16,339 bases of DNA from an uncultured Butyricicoccus sp. (GTDB lineage: Bacteria > Bacillota > Clostridia > Oscillospirales > Butyricicoccaceae), in assembly GCA_900544475.1 (NCBI GenBank), contig UQVU01000029.1, positions 1-16,339 on the forward strand. The letters run 5' to 3'. Positions within the stretch are counted from its first letter, which is position 1. Each line of letters starts with the position of its first letter. The notes beneath the pieces are model-generated. The model did not search any database and was not told where the DNA came from. It was given only the letters and a program-made list of their open reading frames with translations. The position numbers and the translations under genes were made by a program. Positions 8,726 through 16,291 of the stretch are shown here, piece by piece.

Positions 8726-8862
8726 GAGTTACCCTCCTCGTCAGGTGAAGTGCCATGGCGCAGAACCGCCATTTCATAGCTTTATCTTATCAGTTTTTTC
8801 GACAGAAGCCACACAGCGTACCCGAAATACGCTTTGGGACACCTGAAAAGCAAGGAGGGGTG
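8726..8862 (-). promoter_or_regulatory. leader of the surface-protein gene with a Shine-Dalgarno-pairing inverted repeat
   Basis: Going along the minus strand, CCCTCCT (8859-8853) and TCAGGTG (8846-8840) are followed about 92 nt later by CACCTGA (8747-8741) and AGGAGGG (8738-8732), in collinear complementary order. AGGAGGG is the Shine-Dalgarno sequence of the 2180-aa gene. A smaller hairpin ATGGCG-6 nt-CGCCAT (8755-8772) lies between. I see no convincing -35/-10 pair; an AT-rich stretch at about 8772-8800 is the likeliest promoter area. Confidence 0.4.
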
Positions 8863-8894
8863 AAAGAAAAGGAAGCCCGCGAGGGGCTTCCTTT
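8855..8894 (-). terminator. rho-independent terminator of the truncated surface-protein gene
   Basis: There is a perfect 11-bp stem, AAAGGAAGCCC (8868-8878) with GGGCTTCCTTT (8884-8894), around a 5-nt loop. On the minus strand it is followed by a TTCTTTC tract. It starts 8 nt after the stop codon at 8902, so it should separate this gene from the large surface-protein gene downstream. Confidence 0.85.
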
Positions 8895-8901
8895 CATGAG
8901 G

Positions 8902-10253
8902 TTATTTTTGGGTGTAATTGAGTGTGAGGTCTTTGTAGCCAGTGGCTTTGATTACGACTTCGTTAGCGCCGCTTACAAATGCACCTTCACCAATTCGCAA
9001 TGCGTAAGGACTTCTGCCGCCGAAGCACCATGTAGTGTCCTTCATCAAGAACGAAGAAGATACCTTATCATAAACCGTCCCGTTTACAGATACTTTCTGA
9101 ATGGCATCGAAGTAAGCATCGCCATCAGCAATCATTCCGAACGAAATATCATAGTAGTTACTGTAACCGGACACATATTCCATTGTACCGTCAGGAGGCG
9201 TCAAATTACCCGCATCGGGTTTGCTCGGCTCGGTGGGTTCGGTCGAACCGCCGGAAGCGGTCTTGATGACGGTAACGGTCAGCGTTTCATATCCGTCTGC
9301 GGAAATCGCAACGGTATTGTCGCCGTCCTCAAATGCAGATGCACTCAGAGCCAGAATGCGGTCGTTCGAGTAGTCTGCCGCATTCTCAGTCGTCCAGCCG
9401 AACTGGTTGTCACTCAGAGAATAGAACGGATACATATTGTTGTATTCGTAAGAATGGCCCTTCACCGTAATGGTCTTTGCGTAGTTCCACCAACCGAATT
9501 CTACATCACCAAAATGAAGTCTGTAAATGCCGTTCTTCAATTCCACGGTCGGATTTGCATTCGGCACCGGATTAACGCTGACTTCGCCCGCCATCGTAAA
9601 CTCCGCCGTCAAATTCTCGTAATACTCTGCCGACAGGGTGAGCTGATAGCTGCCCGGCTTGACGTTGTGGAGCGAAATGGTCTTGTTGTCCGCGCTCAGG
9701 ACGTAGTAAACCTCGTCGCTGCCTTCAACGCCCTTGCCGTAAACCGCATCGTCGCCGAGTTTGACGGATTTCAGATTTTTCAGGAAATCGCCGTTCGAGT
9801 TCTCAACCGTGATAACGACCGGCTCGCCTGCTGCGGTGTCTGCAACCGAGAGAGAAAGACCCGTTTCGTTCACCTTATTATACGCAAACTTTACAGTCTG
9901 CGGCTTGTAGCCTGCGGACTCGATTTTCAGCGCGTTCTCGCCGACATGGAGCAGGTCCTTTTTCAGCGTGATGGCGTTACCATCAATGCTGTAATACTCC
10001 TCACCAAGCTCGCGCCAGTCGCCGTTCAGGTAGAGCGCGGAAACCTTGCCGAGGTAATCCTCGCCGTTTGCGAAGGTCAGAACAACGTCCTTCCCCTGCT
10101 CGTTCTCCGAAACAGAGGGTTCGATGTAATCGAGCTTGCCGGACGCGGTGCTGTCCTGAATGTCGCCGAGCAGGCCGTCCTCAAGGATTGCCTTGGTGGC
10201 GTGCGGCGGGAATACGCTTGCCTCATGGCTCGACTTAAAGTCCGCGTAGGACT
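8902..10253 (-). pseudogene. 5'-truncated surface protein with DUF1533-like repeats
   Basis: About 450 C-terminal residues of a secreted protein remain. The frame is open from the IS3-type element end to the TAA at 8902; a GTG at 9873 is only an internal valine, because clear domain sequence continues upstream (for example KVSALYLNGDW and NALKIESAGYKPQTV). Four tandem modules of about 90-110 residues each end in the pattern (G)xNxhxIxAxGYxxLTV, as in GANEVVIKATGYKDLTL at the C-terminus. This is the signature of DUF1533, also called the hemoblobin-interacting domain. A Pro/Thr/Glu linker (STEPTEPSKPD) joins the last two. No signal peptide, SLH domain or start codon is left, so the anchor and N-terminal domains were on the lost side. 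Ligand unknown. The same orientation as the large surface gene suggests a cluster of surface-protein genes. Confidence 0.8.
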
Positions 10254-11609
10254 TGGGACTGCGGACGAAAAGTTGGACCTCTGCAAGGAGGTAAACATAT
10301 GTACTCTTATGAAGAACGGCTTAGAGCGGTAAAGCTGTATATAAAATACGACCACAGCCTTTCAGCTGTGATTAGAGAGCTGGGATATCCGTCACATCAG
10401 GCACTGCTTCAATGGTATCGGGAATATATAACGCAAGGTGACTTGCATGCGGAATGTGTCCGGCACAGGCGTCGGTGTAAATTCACTATGGAGCAGCGCA
10501 AGGCAGCGGTAGCATATTATCAAGAACATGGTCAAAACCTGGCGCGCACTGTAAAAAAGCTTGGATATCCCAGCAGAGCAACATTGTTTAACTGGCTAAA
10601 AGAGGATATCGGCAGAGCAACGCATCCTTGTCATTCTGGAGCCCCAGTGGTAAAATTACAGCAGGATCAAAAAGAACAGGCTGTAATCGATCTTTGCATT
10701 CGAGAATCCTCGGCTGAAAAAATTGCTTCTAAACATGGAGTCAGCCGGGCCTCTTTGTACAAATGGAAAGATGAACTGCTGGGAAGGAAACGTGAACCGA
10801 AAATGTCTGAACAGTTCGTTATTCAATCCGATGATGCAGAACAGTCTACAGAAAACTTGCGCTCTGAGGTAGCAAGATTGAAAGAGAAAATTGCTAAACT
10901 TCAACAAGAAGCTACGAAGTATGAACAGGAAGCATTCCGGGCTCGTCTCCAAAGGGACATTTATGAGAAAGCAAGTGAACTCATAAAAAAAGAAGCGGGC
11001 ATTGATCTGGACAAGCTTACGAATAAGGAGAAAGCTATCTTGATCAATGCCCTCAGAGGAACATACTCTTTGAAAATACTGCTTTCAGAAATAAAGATAG
11101 CAAAGAGCAGCTATTGTTATCAGACTAATGTTCTCAAAGCACAGGATAAATACCTTGCGCTGCGCAGCAAAATCAAGACCGTGTTTACAGAAGCGTATTG
11201 CAGCTATGGCTATCGACGAATTCATGCTCACTTAAAAAATGCAGGTATAACCGTTTCCGAGAAGATAGTTCGACGCATTATGCAGCAGGAGCATCTTATA
11301 GTTCCATATACCACGCATAAGAGAAAATATAGTTCATATAAGGGAGAAATCAGCCCTGAAGTCGACAATCTGATTCAACGTGATTTCAGTGCGGAAAGAC
11401 CAAATGAGAAATGGCTTACTGATATCACCGAGTTTTCAATTCCAGCAGGTAAAGTATATCTTTCTCCGGTCATCGACTGCTATGATGGGCTCATTGTTAC
11501 GTGGACTATTGGAACCAGTCCGAATGCTGAACTTGTTAACACAATGTTAGATAACGCAATAGAACAATTGTCTGAAGACGAGCATCCTATAATCCATTCA
11601 GATCGTGGC
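10254..11609 (+). mobile_element. IS3-family element, 3'-truncated
   Basis: The likely left end begins with TG at 10254, and the motif AAAAGTTGGAC follows, which resembles IS150-group ends. It interrupts the DUF1533-repeat gene. The element is cut off inside its transposase at the first base of the IS256-type inverted repeat (11610). The right terminal repeat and the last part of the transposase are missing from the window, so the copy should be immobile on its own. The exact left base is uncertain by a few nucleotides. Confidence 0.7.
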
Positions 11610-11633
11610 GGGACTATCCCGAATTCTGTGTAA
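10299..11633 (+). pseudogene. IS3-family transposase, single-frame OrfAB, truncated before the catalytic Glu
   Basis: It begins with ATG at 10299, with AAGGAGG ten nt upstream. Helix-turn-helix modules occupy about residues 1-50, 65-110 and 125-165; a Leu/Lys/Glu coiled coil follows at about 185-235, an HTH_21-like part at about 275-325, and the start of the DDE core. Asp375 (WLTDITEF) and Asp435 (HSDRG) are present, but the third catalytic residue would lie downstream and is lost. After HSDRGG the frame enters the IS256-type end and stops six residues later (TIPNSV). The N-terminal HTH part and the catalytic part are in one continuous frame, without the -1 frameshift usual in IS3 elements; such fused versions exist in Clostridia. 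Confidence 0.88.
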
Positions 11634-11786
11634 CCGCAAAAATGCGGTGTAAAATAGAACTTATATTTCAAGGCGGGAGCGGCGTTGGCTGCGCCCGCCT
11701 TGTTTACAACATAACGCCAACGGGGGCGGAAGTCAAGGGGCACCCTCGTCCATTGGGGTCTCGTCGACGGCGCAGCGCCCCTTGAC
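11633..11786. repeat. cluster of three inverted repeats at the 3' end of the IS256-type element
   Basis: Three separate perfect inverted repeats occur between the left terminal repeat and the transposase stop: ACCGCA-4 nt-TGCGGT (11633-11648), CAAGGCGGG-16 nt-CCCGCCTTG (11669-11702), and GTCAAGGGGC-35 nt-GCCCCTTGAC (11732-11741 with 11777-11786). None has a good T-tract on the transposase strand, so a plain terminator is not obvious. They could insulate the element from outside transcription. Confidence 0.6.
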
Positions 11787-11801
11787 CTCCGAGCCGGATT
11801 G

Positions 11802-13040
11802 TCAATTGGGCATCCGATCCTCGAAGTAGATTGCCAGCTGGGCATGAATCATGCTCCAGTCCTGTTTGCGGCCGGTCCACTTTTTCGTGATGTCGATCAT
11901 CGCCAGATACAGCATTTTGAAAAGGCTGTCATCGGTCGGAAACACGGATTTCGACTTGGTTACCTTCCTGAGCTGACGGTTAAAGCCTTCAATCGTGTTG
12001 GTCGTATAGATCAGCCGCCGGAGTGCCTGAGGAAACTTGAAATAGGTACTGAGATTTGCCCAGTTATTCCTCCACGACTGAGAGATCTTAGGATATTTCT
12101 TGTCCCAGTGTTCTGCGAACGTGTCTAACGCGTCCAAAGCAGCCGGTTCATCTACCGCTGCGTAGACTGCTTTCAAGTCAGCCATAAGTGCCTTCAAATC
12201 CTTGTAAGAGACATATTTGCTGGAATTTCGAAGCTGATGGATGATGCAGTTCGGGATTTCCGTCTTGGGATAGACCGCCTCAATCGCCGCCGAAAAACCG
12301 GTCAAATTATCCGTACAGGCAATGAAAATATCCTCGACACCCCGATTTTTCAGGCTGTTCAGTACGGTAGCCCAGAATTTCGCACTTTCGTTCTCACCAA
12401 CCCACATACCGAGAACATCCTTGTGCCCGTCCAGATCAATGCCGATCGCGATATAAACGGCCTTCTTTACAATCTGGCCTTCGCTGCGGACATGGTAGTG
12501 AATCGCATCCAGAAAAACAACTGCATAAATGGACTCCAGCGGCCTCTGCTGCCACTCTTTCGCTACGGGAAGGATTTTATCTGTGATACGGCTTACCGTG
12601 GTATCAGAGACATCTACGCCGTAGATATCCTGAATATGCGCTTCAATGTCACCGGTGGTCATGCCTTTGGCGTACATGGACAGAATCTTCTCCTCGATGT
12701 CCTGGCTGATGCTGGTCTGATTTTTTCGCAGCACCTTGGGGTCAAATTCGCTCTTGCGATCCCGCGGCACAGATACCTCTACATCGCCAAAACTGGTACG
12801 AAGCGTCTTGCTGCTGTACCCGTTCCGGCTGTTATCCGTGTCCTTGTTCTTGTAGTCATACCGGCTGTAGCCCAGCTGATCGTCCAGCTCGGCCTCCAGA
12901 CCGTTTTCCATGAACTCCGCGATAGTGTCCTTGAATAGTTCCTGAATGTCATCCATGCTGCCTACATTCGCCAGCTGCAGCAGCTCACGAATTTTTTCGC
13001 GACGTGCGTTTTCTTCTGGGGTTCTTTTCCTTCTTGCCAT
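11802..13040 (-). CDS. IS256-family (mutator-type) transposase
   Basis: This 412-aa DDE transposase should move the surrounding element by cut-and-paste or a copy-out circle. Asp178 (VVFLDAIHYH), Asp244 (CTDNLTGF) and Glu351 (TTNTIEGFNRQLR) form the triad; CIIHQLRNS (265-273) is the conserved C/H-containing block before the helical insertion. The N-terminal part carries the GYSRYDYKNK and SRNGY motifs typical of the family. I take the ATG at 13040 because GGAGGT lies seven nt upstream; an in-frame ATG 18 nt earlier would overlap that site. The gene appears intact. Confidence 0.93.
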   Translation of the reverse strand: MARRKRTPEENARREKIRELLQLANVGSMDDIQELFKDTIAEFMENGLEAELDDQLGYSRYDYKNKDTDNSRNGYSSKTLRTSFGDVEVSVPRDRKSEFDPKVLRKNQTSISQDIEEKILSMYAKGMTTGDIEAHIQDIYGVDVSDTTVSRITDKILPVAKEWQQRPLESIYAVVFLDAIHYHVRSEGQIVKKAVYIAIGIDLDGHKDVLGMWVGENESAKFWATVLNSLKNRGVEDIFIACTDNLTGFSAAIEAVYPKTEIPNCIIHQLRNSSKYVSYKDLKALMADLKAVYAAVDEPAALDALDTFAEHWDKKYPKISQSWRNNWANLSTYFKFPQALRRLIYTTNTIEGFNRQLRKVTKSKSVFPTDDSLFKMLYLAMIDITKKWTGRKQDWSMIHAQLAIYFEDRMPN

Positions 13041-13067
13041 TGTGATTACCTCCGTCATCCTGCTTCT

Positions 13068-13096
13068 ATTCTACACCTTGTTGGAGGTTTCCACAA
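13068..13096 (-). promoter_or_regulatory. promoter of the IS256-type transposase
   Basis: On the minus strand, TTGTGG (13096-13091) and TAGAAT (13073-13068) are separated by 17 nt. The -10 box is one base from consensus; the -35 box matches only in TTG. The -35 box lies inside the terminal inverted repeat, so transposase binding there could repress its own gene (inference). Confidence 0.5.
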
Positions 13097-13116
13097 AGTT
13101 TGGGATGGAGTCCGTG

Positions 13117-13156
13117 CCGGAGATTTTTTGCCACCTTATCGGAGCACCTTGCCACT
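13117..13156 (+). repeat. IS21-type left-end 22-bp repeats (two copies)
   Basis: Two repeats of the form CGGA-N-TTGCCAC lie 22 nt apart: CCGGAGATTTTTTGCCAC (13117-13134) and TCGGAGCACCTTGCCACT (13139-13156). They match the four copies at the other end of the element in opposite orientation. Such multiple terminal repeats are the IstA binding sites in IS21-family elements. Confidence 0.8.
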
Positions 13157-13188
13157 AAAAGCTCAGTCAGTGCAAGCACTGGCCGAGC
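13157..13188 (-). terminator. terminator after istB
   Basis: An imperfect 13-bp stem, GCTCAGTCAGTGC (13161-13173) with GCACTGGCCGAGC (13176-13188), has a 2-nt spacer at its centre. Some bases adjacent to it would form the real loop. On the minus strand the stem is followed by TTTTAG. It lies about 90 nt after the istB stop, just inside the left-end repeats. Confidence 0.55.
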
Positions 13189-13276
13189 AGATATCAATTT
13201 CCTAATACTTGGTTACGCCCCACATTCATGTAGCGTTTCTTCTCAACATGCAAAACGCAATAACAATCCTCGAATT

Positions 13277-14035
13277 TTAGTCTTCGCCGCTACCTTTCTT
13301 CGCAGAAGCCTTCAATCCTTTGCGTTCGCGCATCGAGACACGGCCTTCCACCATAATTTCATACGAATTATGGATAATACGATCCATAATCGCTTCAGAG
13401 ACTGGGCTGTCGGACTCTGGATTCGGGTCAATTCGGGTATACCAGCCTTCGGGCTGGTACTGAGTGCAAAAGAGCATTGAACGTTTACAGCGAGCTTCTA
13501 CGATTTCCAGCAGATCATACGCTTCCTGCGAGGTAAGAGGCCGGATCAGCCATTCGTCAAGAATAAGCAGCCCCACTTTCTTGTACGCCTTCATCAGCTT
13601 TTTCAGACTGCCGTTGCTGCGGGCGATATTCAACTCATCCAGCAGTTCTGGCATACGGATATAGCGAACCGTTTTCATCCGCCTGCACGCAGCATTACCC
13701 AGCGCGCAAGCGATGTAAGTCTTGCCATTACCGGAGGCGCCTTCCAGTACAACGTGGTGGCCTTCATCAATGTACTTGCAGGCAGCAAGCCGCAGAAGCT
13801 GTGCCTTATCCAGTTTGCGATCCTCATGGTACTCGATTTCTTCCATGACGGCAGAAGGAATGCCAAACTCGGCATTCCGCATTAACCGGGCCACTTTGTT
13901 ATTCTGGCGGCGGTTCCATTCCGCGGTCACAAGCATGCTTAGCCGCTCTTCGAAGCCAATCGAATTGAATGAAGCGTCCTGAATCTGGTTTGCAAATTCA
14001 GCTGCCATGGTGGTCATTTTCATCTCGGTAAGCAT
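13277..14035 (-). CDS. istB: IstB, IS21-family transposition helper ATPase
   Basis: This 252-aa AAA+ ATPase assembles on target DNA and recruits the IstA transposase. The N-terminal helical part (about 1-90) precedes the Walker A loop GASGNGKT (99-106); Walker B is LLILDEW (156-162), where many relatives have DDW. A sensor-like CTQY and a basic C-terminus (MRERKGLKASAKK) follow. The length is normal for the family. The gene starts 17 nt after the istA stop, and no strong Shine-Dalgarno is seen, so translation is probably coupled to istA; an in-frame ATG 15 nt inside could also serve as the start. Confidence 0.92.
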   Translation of the reverse strand: MLTEMKMTTMAAEFANQIQDASFNSIGFEERLSMLVTAEWNRRQNNKVARLMRNAEFGIPSAVMEEIEYHEDRKLDKAQLLRLAACKYIDEGHHVVLEGASGNGKTYIACALGNAACRRMKTVRYIRMPELLDELNIARSNGSLKKLMKAYKKVGLLILDEWLIRPLTSQEAYDLLEIVEARCKRSMLFCTQYQPEGWYTRIDPNPESDSPVSEAIMDRIIHNSYEIMVEGRVSMRERKGLKASAKKGSGED

Positions 14036-14052
14036 GTCTATCGTCTACTGGT

Positions 14053-15603
14053 TCATTCCTGCTCACCGCCCTTCTTGAAGTAAGAAGCGCCGCGCGTAAT
14101 GCCGTAACGATTGATGTTTTTCGGCTGTTCCGGCTGCGGCAGGTCAGGCAAGGCCTTCTCATTCTTCAAAAGACTGCTGATATTGCGAACAGAGGGCGTA
14201 GTTGTAAACGCAAGAACCCGTCCGCAGGCGTTTTCAAGACGTTTCCTGCCGTAACGGTCACCGAGCTTTTTCAAGCTCGCACACGCCTTGTATCCCTGCT
14301 CAGGAGCTTTACCAGAGTCGAGAAAATGATACACTGTCTTTTCTGTCATCGGACCAACGGACATTGCCCAGGTTTTGAAATCTTCTGCATTGTACGCCAG
14401 ATACCGCTGATGCTCCTGTGGCATATGCTCCAGCTTCATCAGCGGTTCACGCTGCTTTGTCTGCAAACGGCGGTGGCTCGCAACGCGGCTGCCATGAAAA
14501 TACACCTCAACGATAGCTTTTGTCACGCGAATGTCCACTTTTTCGCCAATCAGATTGTATGGAACGGAATATTTGTTTCTGCCGTCACTCACGAGATAGT
14601 CGTTCGGCACCTTAGCAGCAGACCAGACAGCGGCTTCAAACGGTGCAGCAGGCAGCGGCAGCATATACGCCTGCTCTTCCTCAAGATAAGCGCTGCGGCG
14701 GGTGCCGGGGCGCTGCTTGAACTCATGGCTATTCAATTCTTCGAGCTTTTCAGAAACCTCTTCGTTGACTTCATGCAAGGAGAAAAACTTACGATCTCGC
14801 AGTGCAGCAATAATCCAGGTCTCAGCAAAACGGACAGAAGCCTCTGCCGAACTCTTGTCCTTTGGACGACGTACTCGTGCAGGAACAATAGCTGTGTTGT
14901 AATAGTCCGCAAGTACCTGATAACTGCGGTTCAGCACCGTTTCATATCGAGTGTTAGACGTAGTTGTGGTTTTGCAGTTATCCGGAATGAGCAGCCTTGC
15001 CACGCCGCCAAAATAGTTGAACGCATGAACATGACAGTTCAGCCAGTTCTCTGTTTTCATGTCGTCGCAGGCTTCTGCATAGACATAACAGCTGCACGGG
15101 AGCACCGCTACGAACAGATAAGCCGCGCTCTGTGCTCCAGTAACTGAGTCATATACCGGGACAGTATCTCCGGCCCAGTCAACCTGGATTGCATCTCCCG
15201 GTTTATGCTGAATGCGCATGGTTGCCTTGGTAATGCGAGCCCATCTGCGGTATTTATCGCCGAACTGAGTACTCATGTACGGCGTGCGGCCGCCTTCATA
15301 ACATTTGCGGCAGTATTCTTCCCAAAGAAGAGTCAGCGTAACGCCGGGCTTGGCCAGTTCGCGGTGGATGTACGGATAATCGGGTTCAACATACAGACAA
15401 ATATTTTTGTATTTGTCCGGAAAGAACATCCGCTCCAGATCTGCATTCGTAATATCATCATCGATAGGCCAGCAGATGCCTAGCCGGTCTGCAGCTTCAA
15501 ATACTGCCTTGCTTGTTTCTCGAGATGCAACCTTATTGCGTTCCATTTCGCGTTGACTGCATTTCTTACTTCGAAGCATAAGAATTTTCCTATAGTCCGT
15601 CAT
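14053..15603 (-). CDS. istA: IstA, IS21-family DDE transposase
   Basis: This 516-aa protein binds the 22-bp terminal repeats and catalyses strand transfer. The N-terminal DNA-binding part (1-125) lies before the integrase core with Asp142 (IQVDWAGD), Asp208 (LLIPDNCKT) and Glu254 (KSSAEASVRFAETWI). A beta-barrel-like part (about 340-400, NKYSVPYNLIGEKVDIRV) precedes the helical C-terminus. The start at 15603 has AAGGAGG about 13 nt upstream. A near-consensus promoter overlaps the innermost terminal repeat. The gene is complete and forms an operon with istB. Confidence 0.93.
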   Translation of the reverse strand: MTDYRKILMLRSKKCSQREMERNKVASRETSKAVFEAADRLGICWPIDDDITNADLERMFFPDKYKNICLYVEPDYPYIHRELAKPGVTLTLLWEEYCRKCYEGGRTPYMSTQFGDKYRRWARITKATMRIQHKPGDAIQVDWAGDTVPVYDSVTGAQSAAYLFVAVLPCSCYVYAEACDDMKTENWLNCHVHAFNYFGGVARLLIPDNCKTTTTSNTRYETVLNRSYQVLADYYNTAIVPARVRRPKDKSSAEASVRFAETWIIAALRDRKFFSLHEVNEEVSEKLEELNSHEFKQRPGTRRSAYLEEEQAYMLPLPAAPFEAAVWSAAKVPNDYLVSDGRNKYSVPYNLIGEKVDIRVTKAIVEVYFHGSRVASHRRLQTKQREPLMKLEHMPQEHQRYLAYNAEDFKTWAMSVGPMTEKTVYHFLDSGKAPEQGYKACASLKKLGDRYGRKRLENACGRVLAFTTTPSVRNISSLLKNEKALPDLPQPEQPKNINRYGITRGASYFKKGGEQE

Positions 15604-15656
15604 TATTTGAGGACCTCCTTGAAAGTAGTCACGGCTTTTCAGCTCGCGCTTCTTTC

Positions 15657-15685
15657 ATTATTAGGGAAAATCATCAAAGTGGCAA
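15657..15685 (-). promoter_or_regulatory. istAB promoter overlapping a terminal repeat
   Basis: On the minus strand, TTGCCA (15685-15680) and AATAAT (15662-15657) are separated by 17 nt; each box is one base from consensus. The -35 box is the TTGCCA of the innermost 22-bp repeat. IstA binding to that repeat would cover the promoter, so autoregulation is likely (inference). Confidence 0.65.
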
Positions 15686-15760
15686 GCTGCTCCGGCGCAG
15701 TGGCGGAAAAAGTCCGGCAAGCTGGCAGGAAAAGTCCGTGTCAGTGGCAAAGTTGATCCG
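15678..15760 (-). repeat. IS21-type right-end 22-bp repeats (four copies)
   Basis: Reading inward on the minus strand, CGGA motifs start at 15760, 15738, 15716 and 15694, exactly 22 nt apart. Each is followed 12-13 nt later by GCCA(C/G)(T/C), as in CGGATCAACTTTGCCACT and CGGAGCAGCTTGCCACT. The second copy is the most diverged. They mirror the two copies at the left end. Confidence 0.85.
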
Positions 15761-15762
15761 AT

Positions 15763-16283
15763 TTATGCAATTATCAAGGGGCGATCAAGGAATTGGTCCG
15801 TGGCAGCGTGGAGGAAACCCTGAACGAACTGCTGGGCCATGTGTCGGCGGCCACCACGCAGGACATCTATACCCACATCACCGACGACATGCGGCTCACA
15901 GCCGCCGCCAACATCGACCGAAGTATTGGCAAAGCAGCGCCGCAGGAAGACGCTTCAGAGCCGGGGCAGGAAACTGCCCCGGCCCAGGCGGAAAAGCCGA
16001 GAATGACCGATTTCAAGCCCTACGTGGGCCGCAAGCGCAGGTCCGGTACTGGCTGCGTCACCGAGATCAACGACCATCTCTTGAAGGGCGCTACTCTCCC
16101 AAGTGGCCTGATGGCAAGAAACACGCCCGCAATGTCTACGCCCACACCCGCGAGGAATGCGAGGAGAAGCTGAAGGTGCTGATCAAGGAGATGAAGGCAG
16201 AGATTGCGGAAGCGAAGCGGCTGATGGACGAAGGAAAAGGTGATGGAAGTCCACTGGAGGAGAAGAGCAAACAAGGGAAGTAA
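15763..16283 (+). pseudogene. C-terminal remnant of a tyrosine integrase, frameshifted
   Basis: The frame is open from the IS21-type end. ELLGHVSAATTQDIYTHITDDMR is split here as ELLGHVSAATTQ and DIYTHITDDMR: the LLGH...T..IYTH pattern is the C-terminus of phage/conjugative-element integrases, with the catalytic Tyr in IYTH. A linker rich in Ala, Pro and Glu leads to FKPYVGRKRRSGTGCVTEINDHL. At about 16085-16095 the frame must shift by one base: LEGRYSPKWPDGKKHARNVY and EECEEKLKVLIKEMKAEIAEAK continue in another frame. One missing base (GGC-GCT-ACT in place of GGC-CGC-TAC) explains this. The catalytic core upstream (RHTF/HxLR) is gone, cut by the IS21-type element, so this is a dead gene. The likely source is a Tn916/Tn1549-like element (inference). 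Confidence 0.75.
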
Positions 16284-16291
16284 GAGAAGCA

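Larger units (their letters stand above)
11610..13114 (-). mobile_element. IS256-family insertion sequence
   Basis: Imperfect terminal inverted repeats bracket the element. The left end reads GGGACTATCCCGAATTCTGT (from 11610), and the right end, on the minus strand, reads GGACTCCATCCCAAACTTTG (from 13113). They share the ATCCC-AA and TGTG cores. A single intact transposase gene lies between. The expected 8-9-bp target duplication is not visible: GATCGTGGC on the left, GTGCCGGAG on the right. Confidence 0.85.
13115..15762 (-). mobile_element. IS21-family insertion sequence
   Basis: The element contains istA and istB in the usual order, flanked by multiple 22-bp terminal repeats facing inward from both ends. 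The left limit is near 13115 (TG just before the first repeat) and the right limit near 15760-15763. It directly abuts the IS256-type element on the left and truncates a tyrosine integrase gene on the right. No direct target duplication is visible across the two sides. Confidence 0.85.

Noticed and set aside
3263..8779. Two very long open frames on the plus strand (3263-5773 and 6017-8779)
   Set aside because: They are antisense to the surface-protein gene, whose minus-strand frame has a signal peptide, SLH domains and repeats. The antisense translations are Arg/Val-rich and domain-free, as expected from codon bias.
10077..10355. 92-residue minus-strand frame crossing the IS3-type end
   Set aside because: It is out of frame with the DUF1533-repeat protein, Ser/Arg-rich and spans an insertion joint.
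11633..11648. Hairpin ACCGCA-AAAA-TGCGGT as a transcription terminator
   Set aside because: It lacks a T-tract on either strand; it is kept only as part of the inverted-repeat cluster.
12237..12938. Plus-strand frame inside the IS256-type transposase
   Set aside because: Antisense shadow; the minus-strand protein has the full DDE triad and family motifs.
11601..13122. GTGGC / GTGCC beside the two ends of the IS256-type element as a target duplication
   Set aside because: Only a partial, offset match; a real duplication of 8-9 bp should be exact and directly adjacent to the ends.
14326..15147. Plus-strand frame opposite istA
   Set aside because: No recognisable domains, and istA on the other strand is clearly complete.
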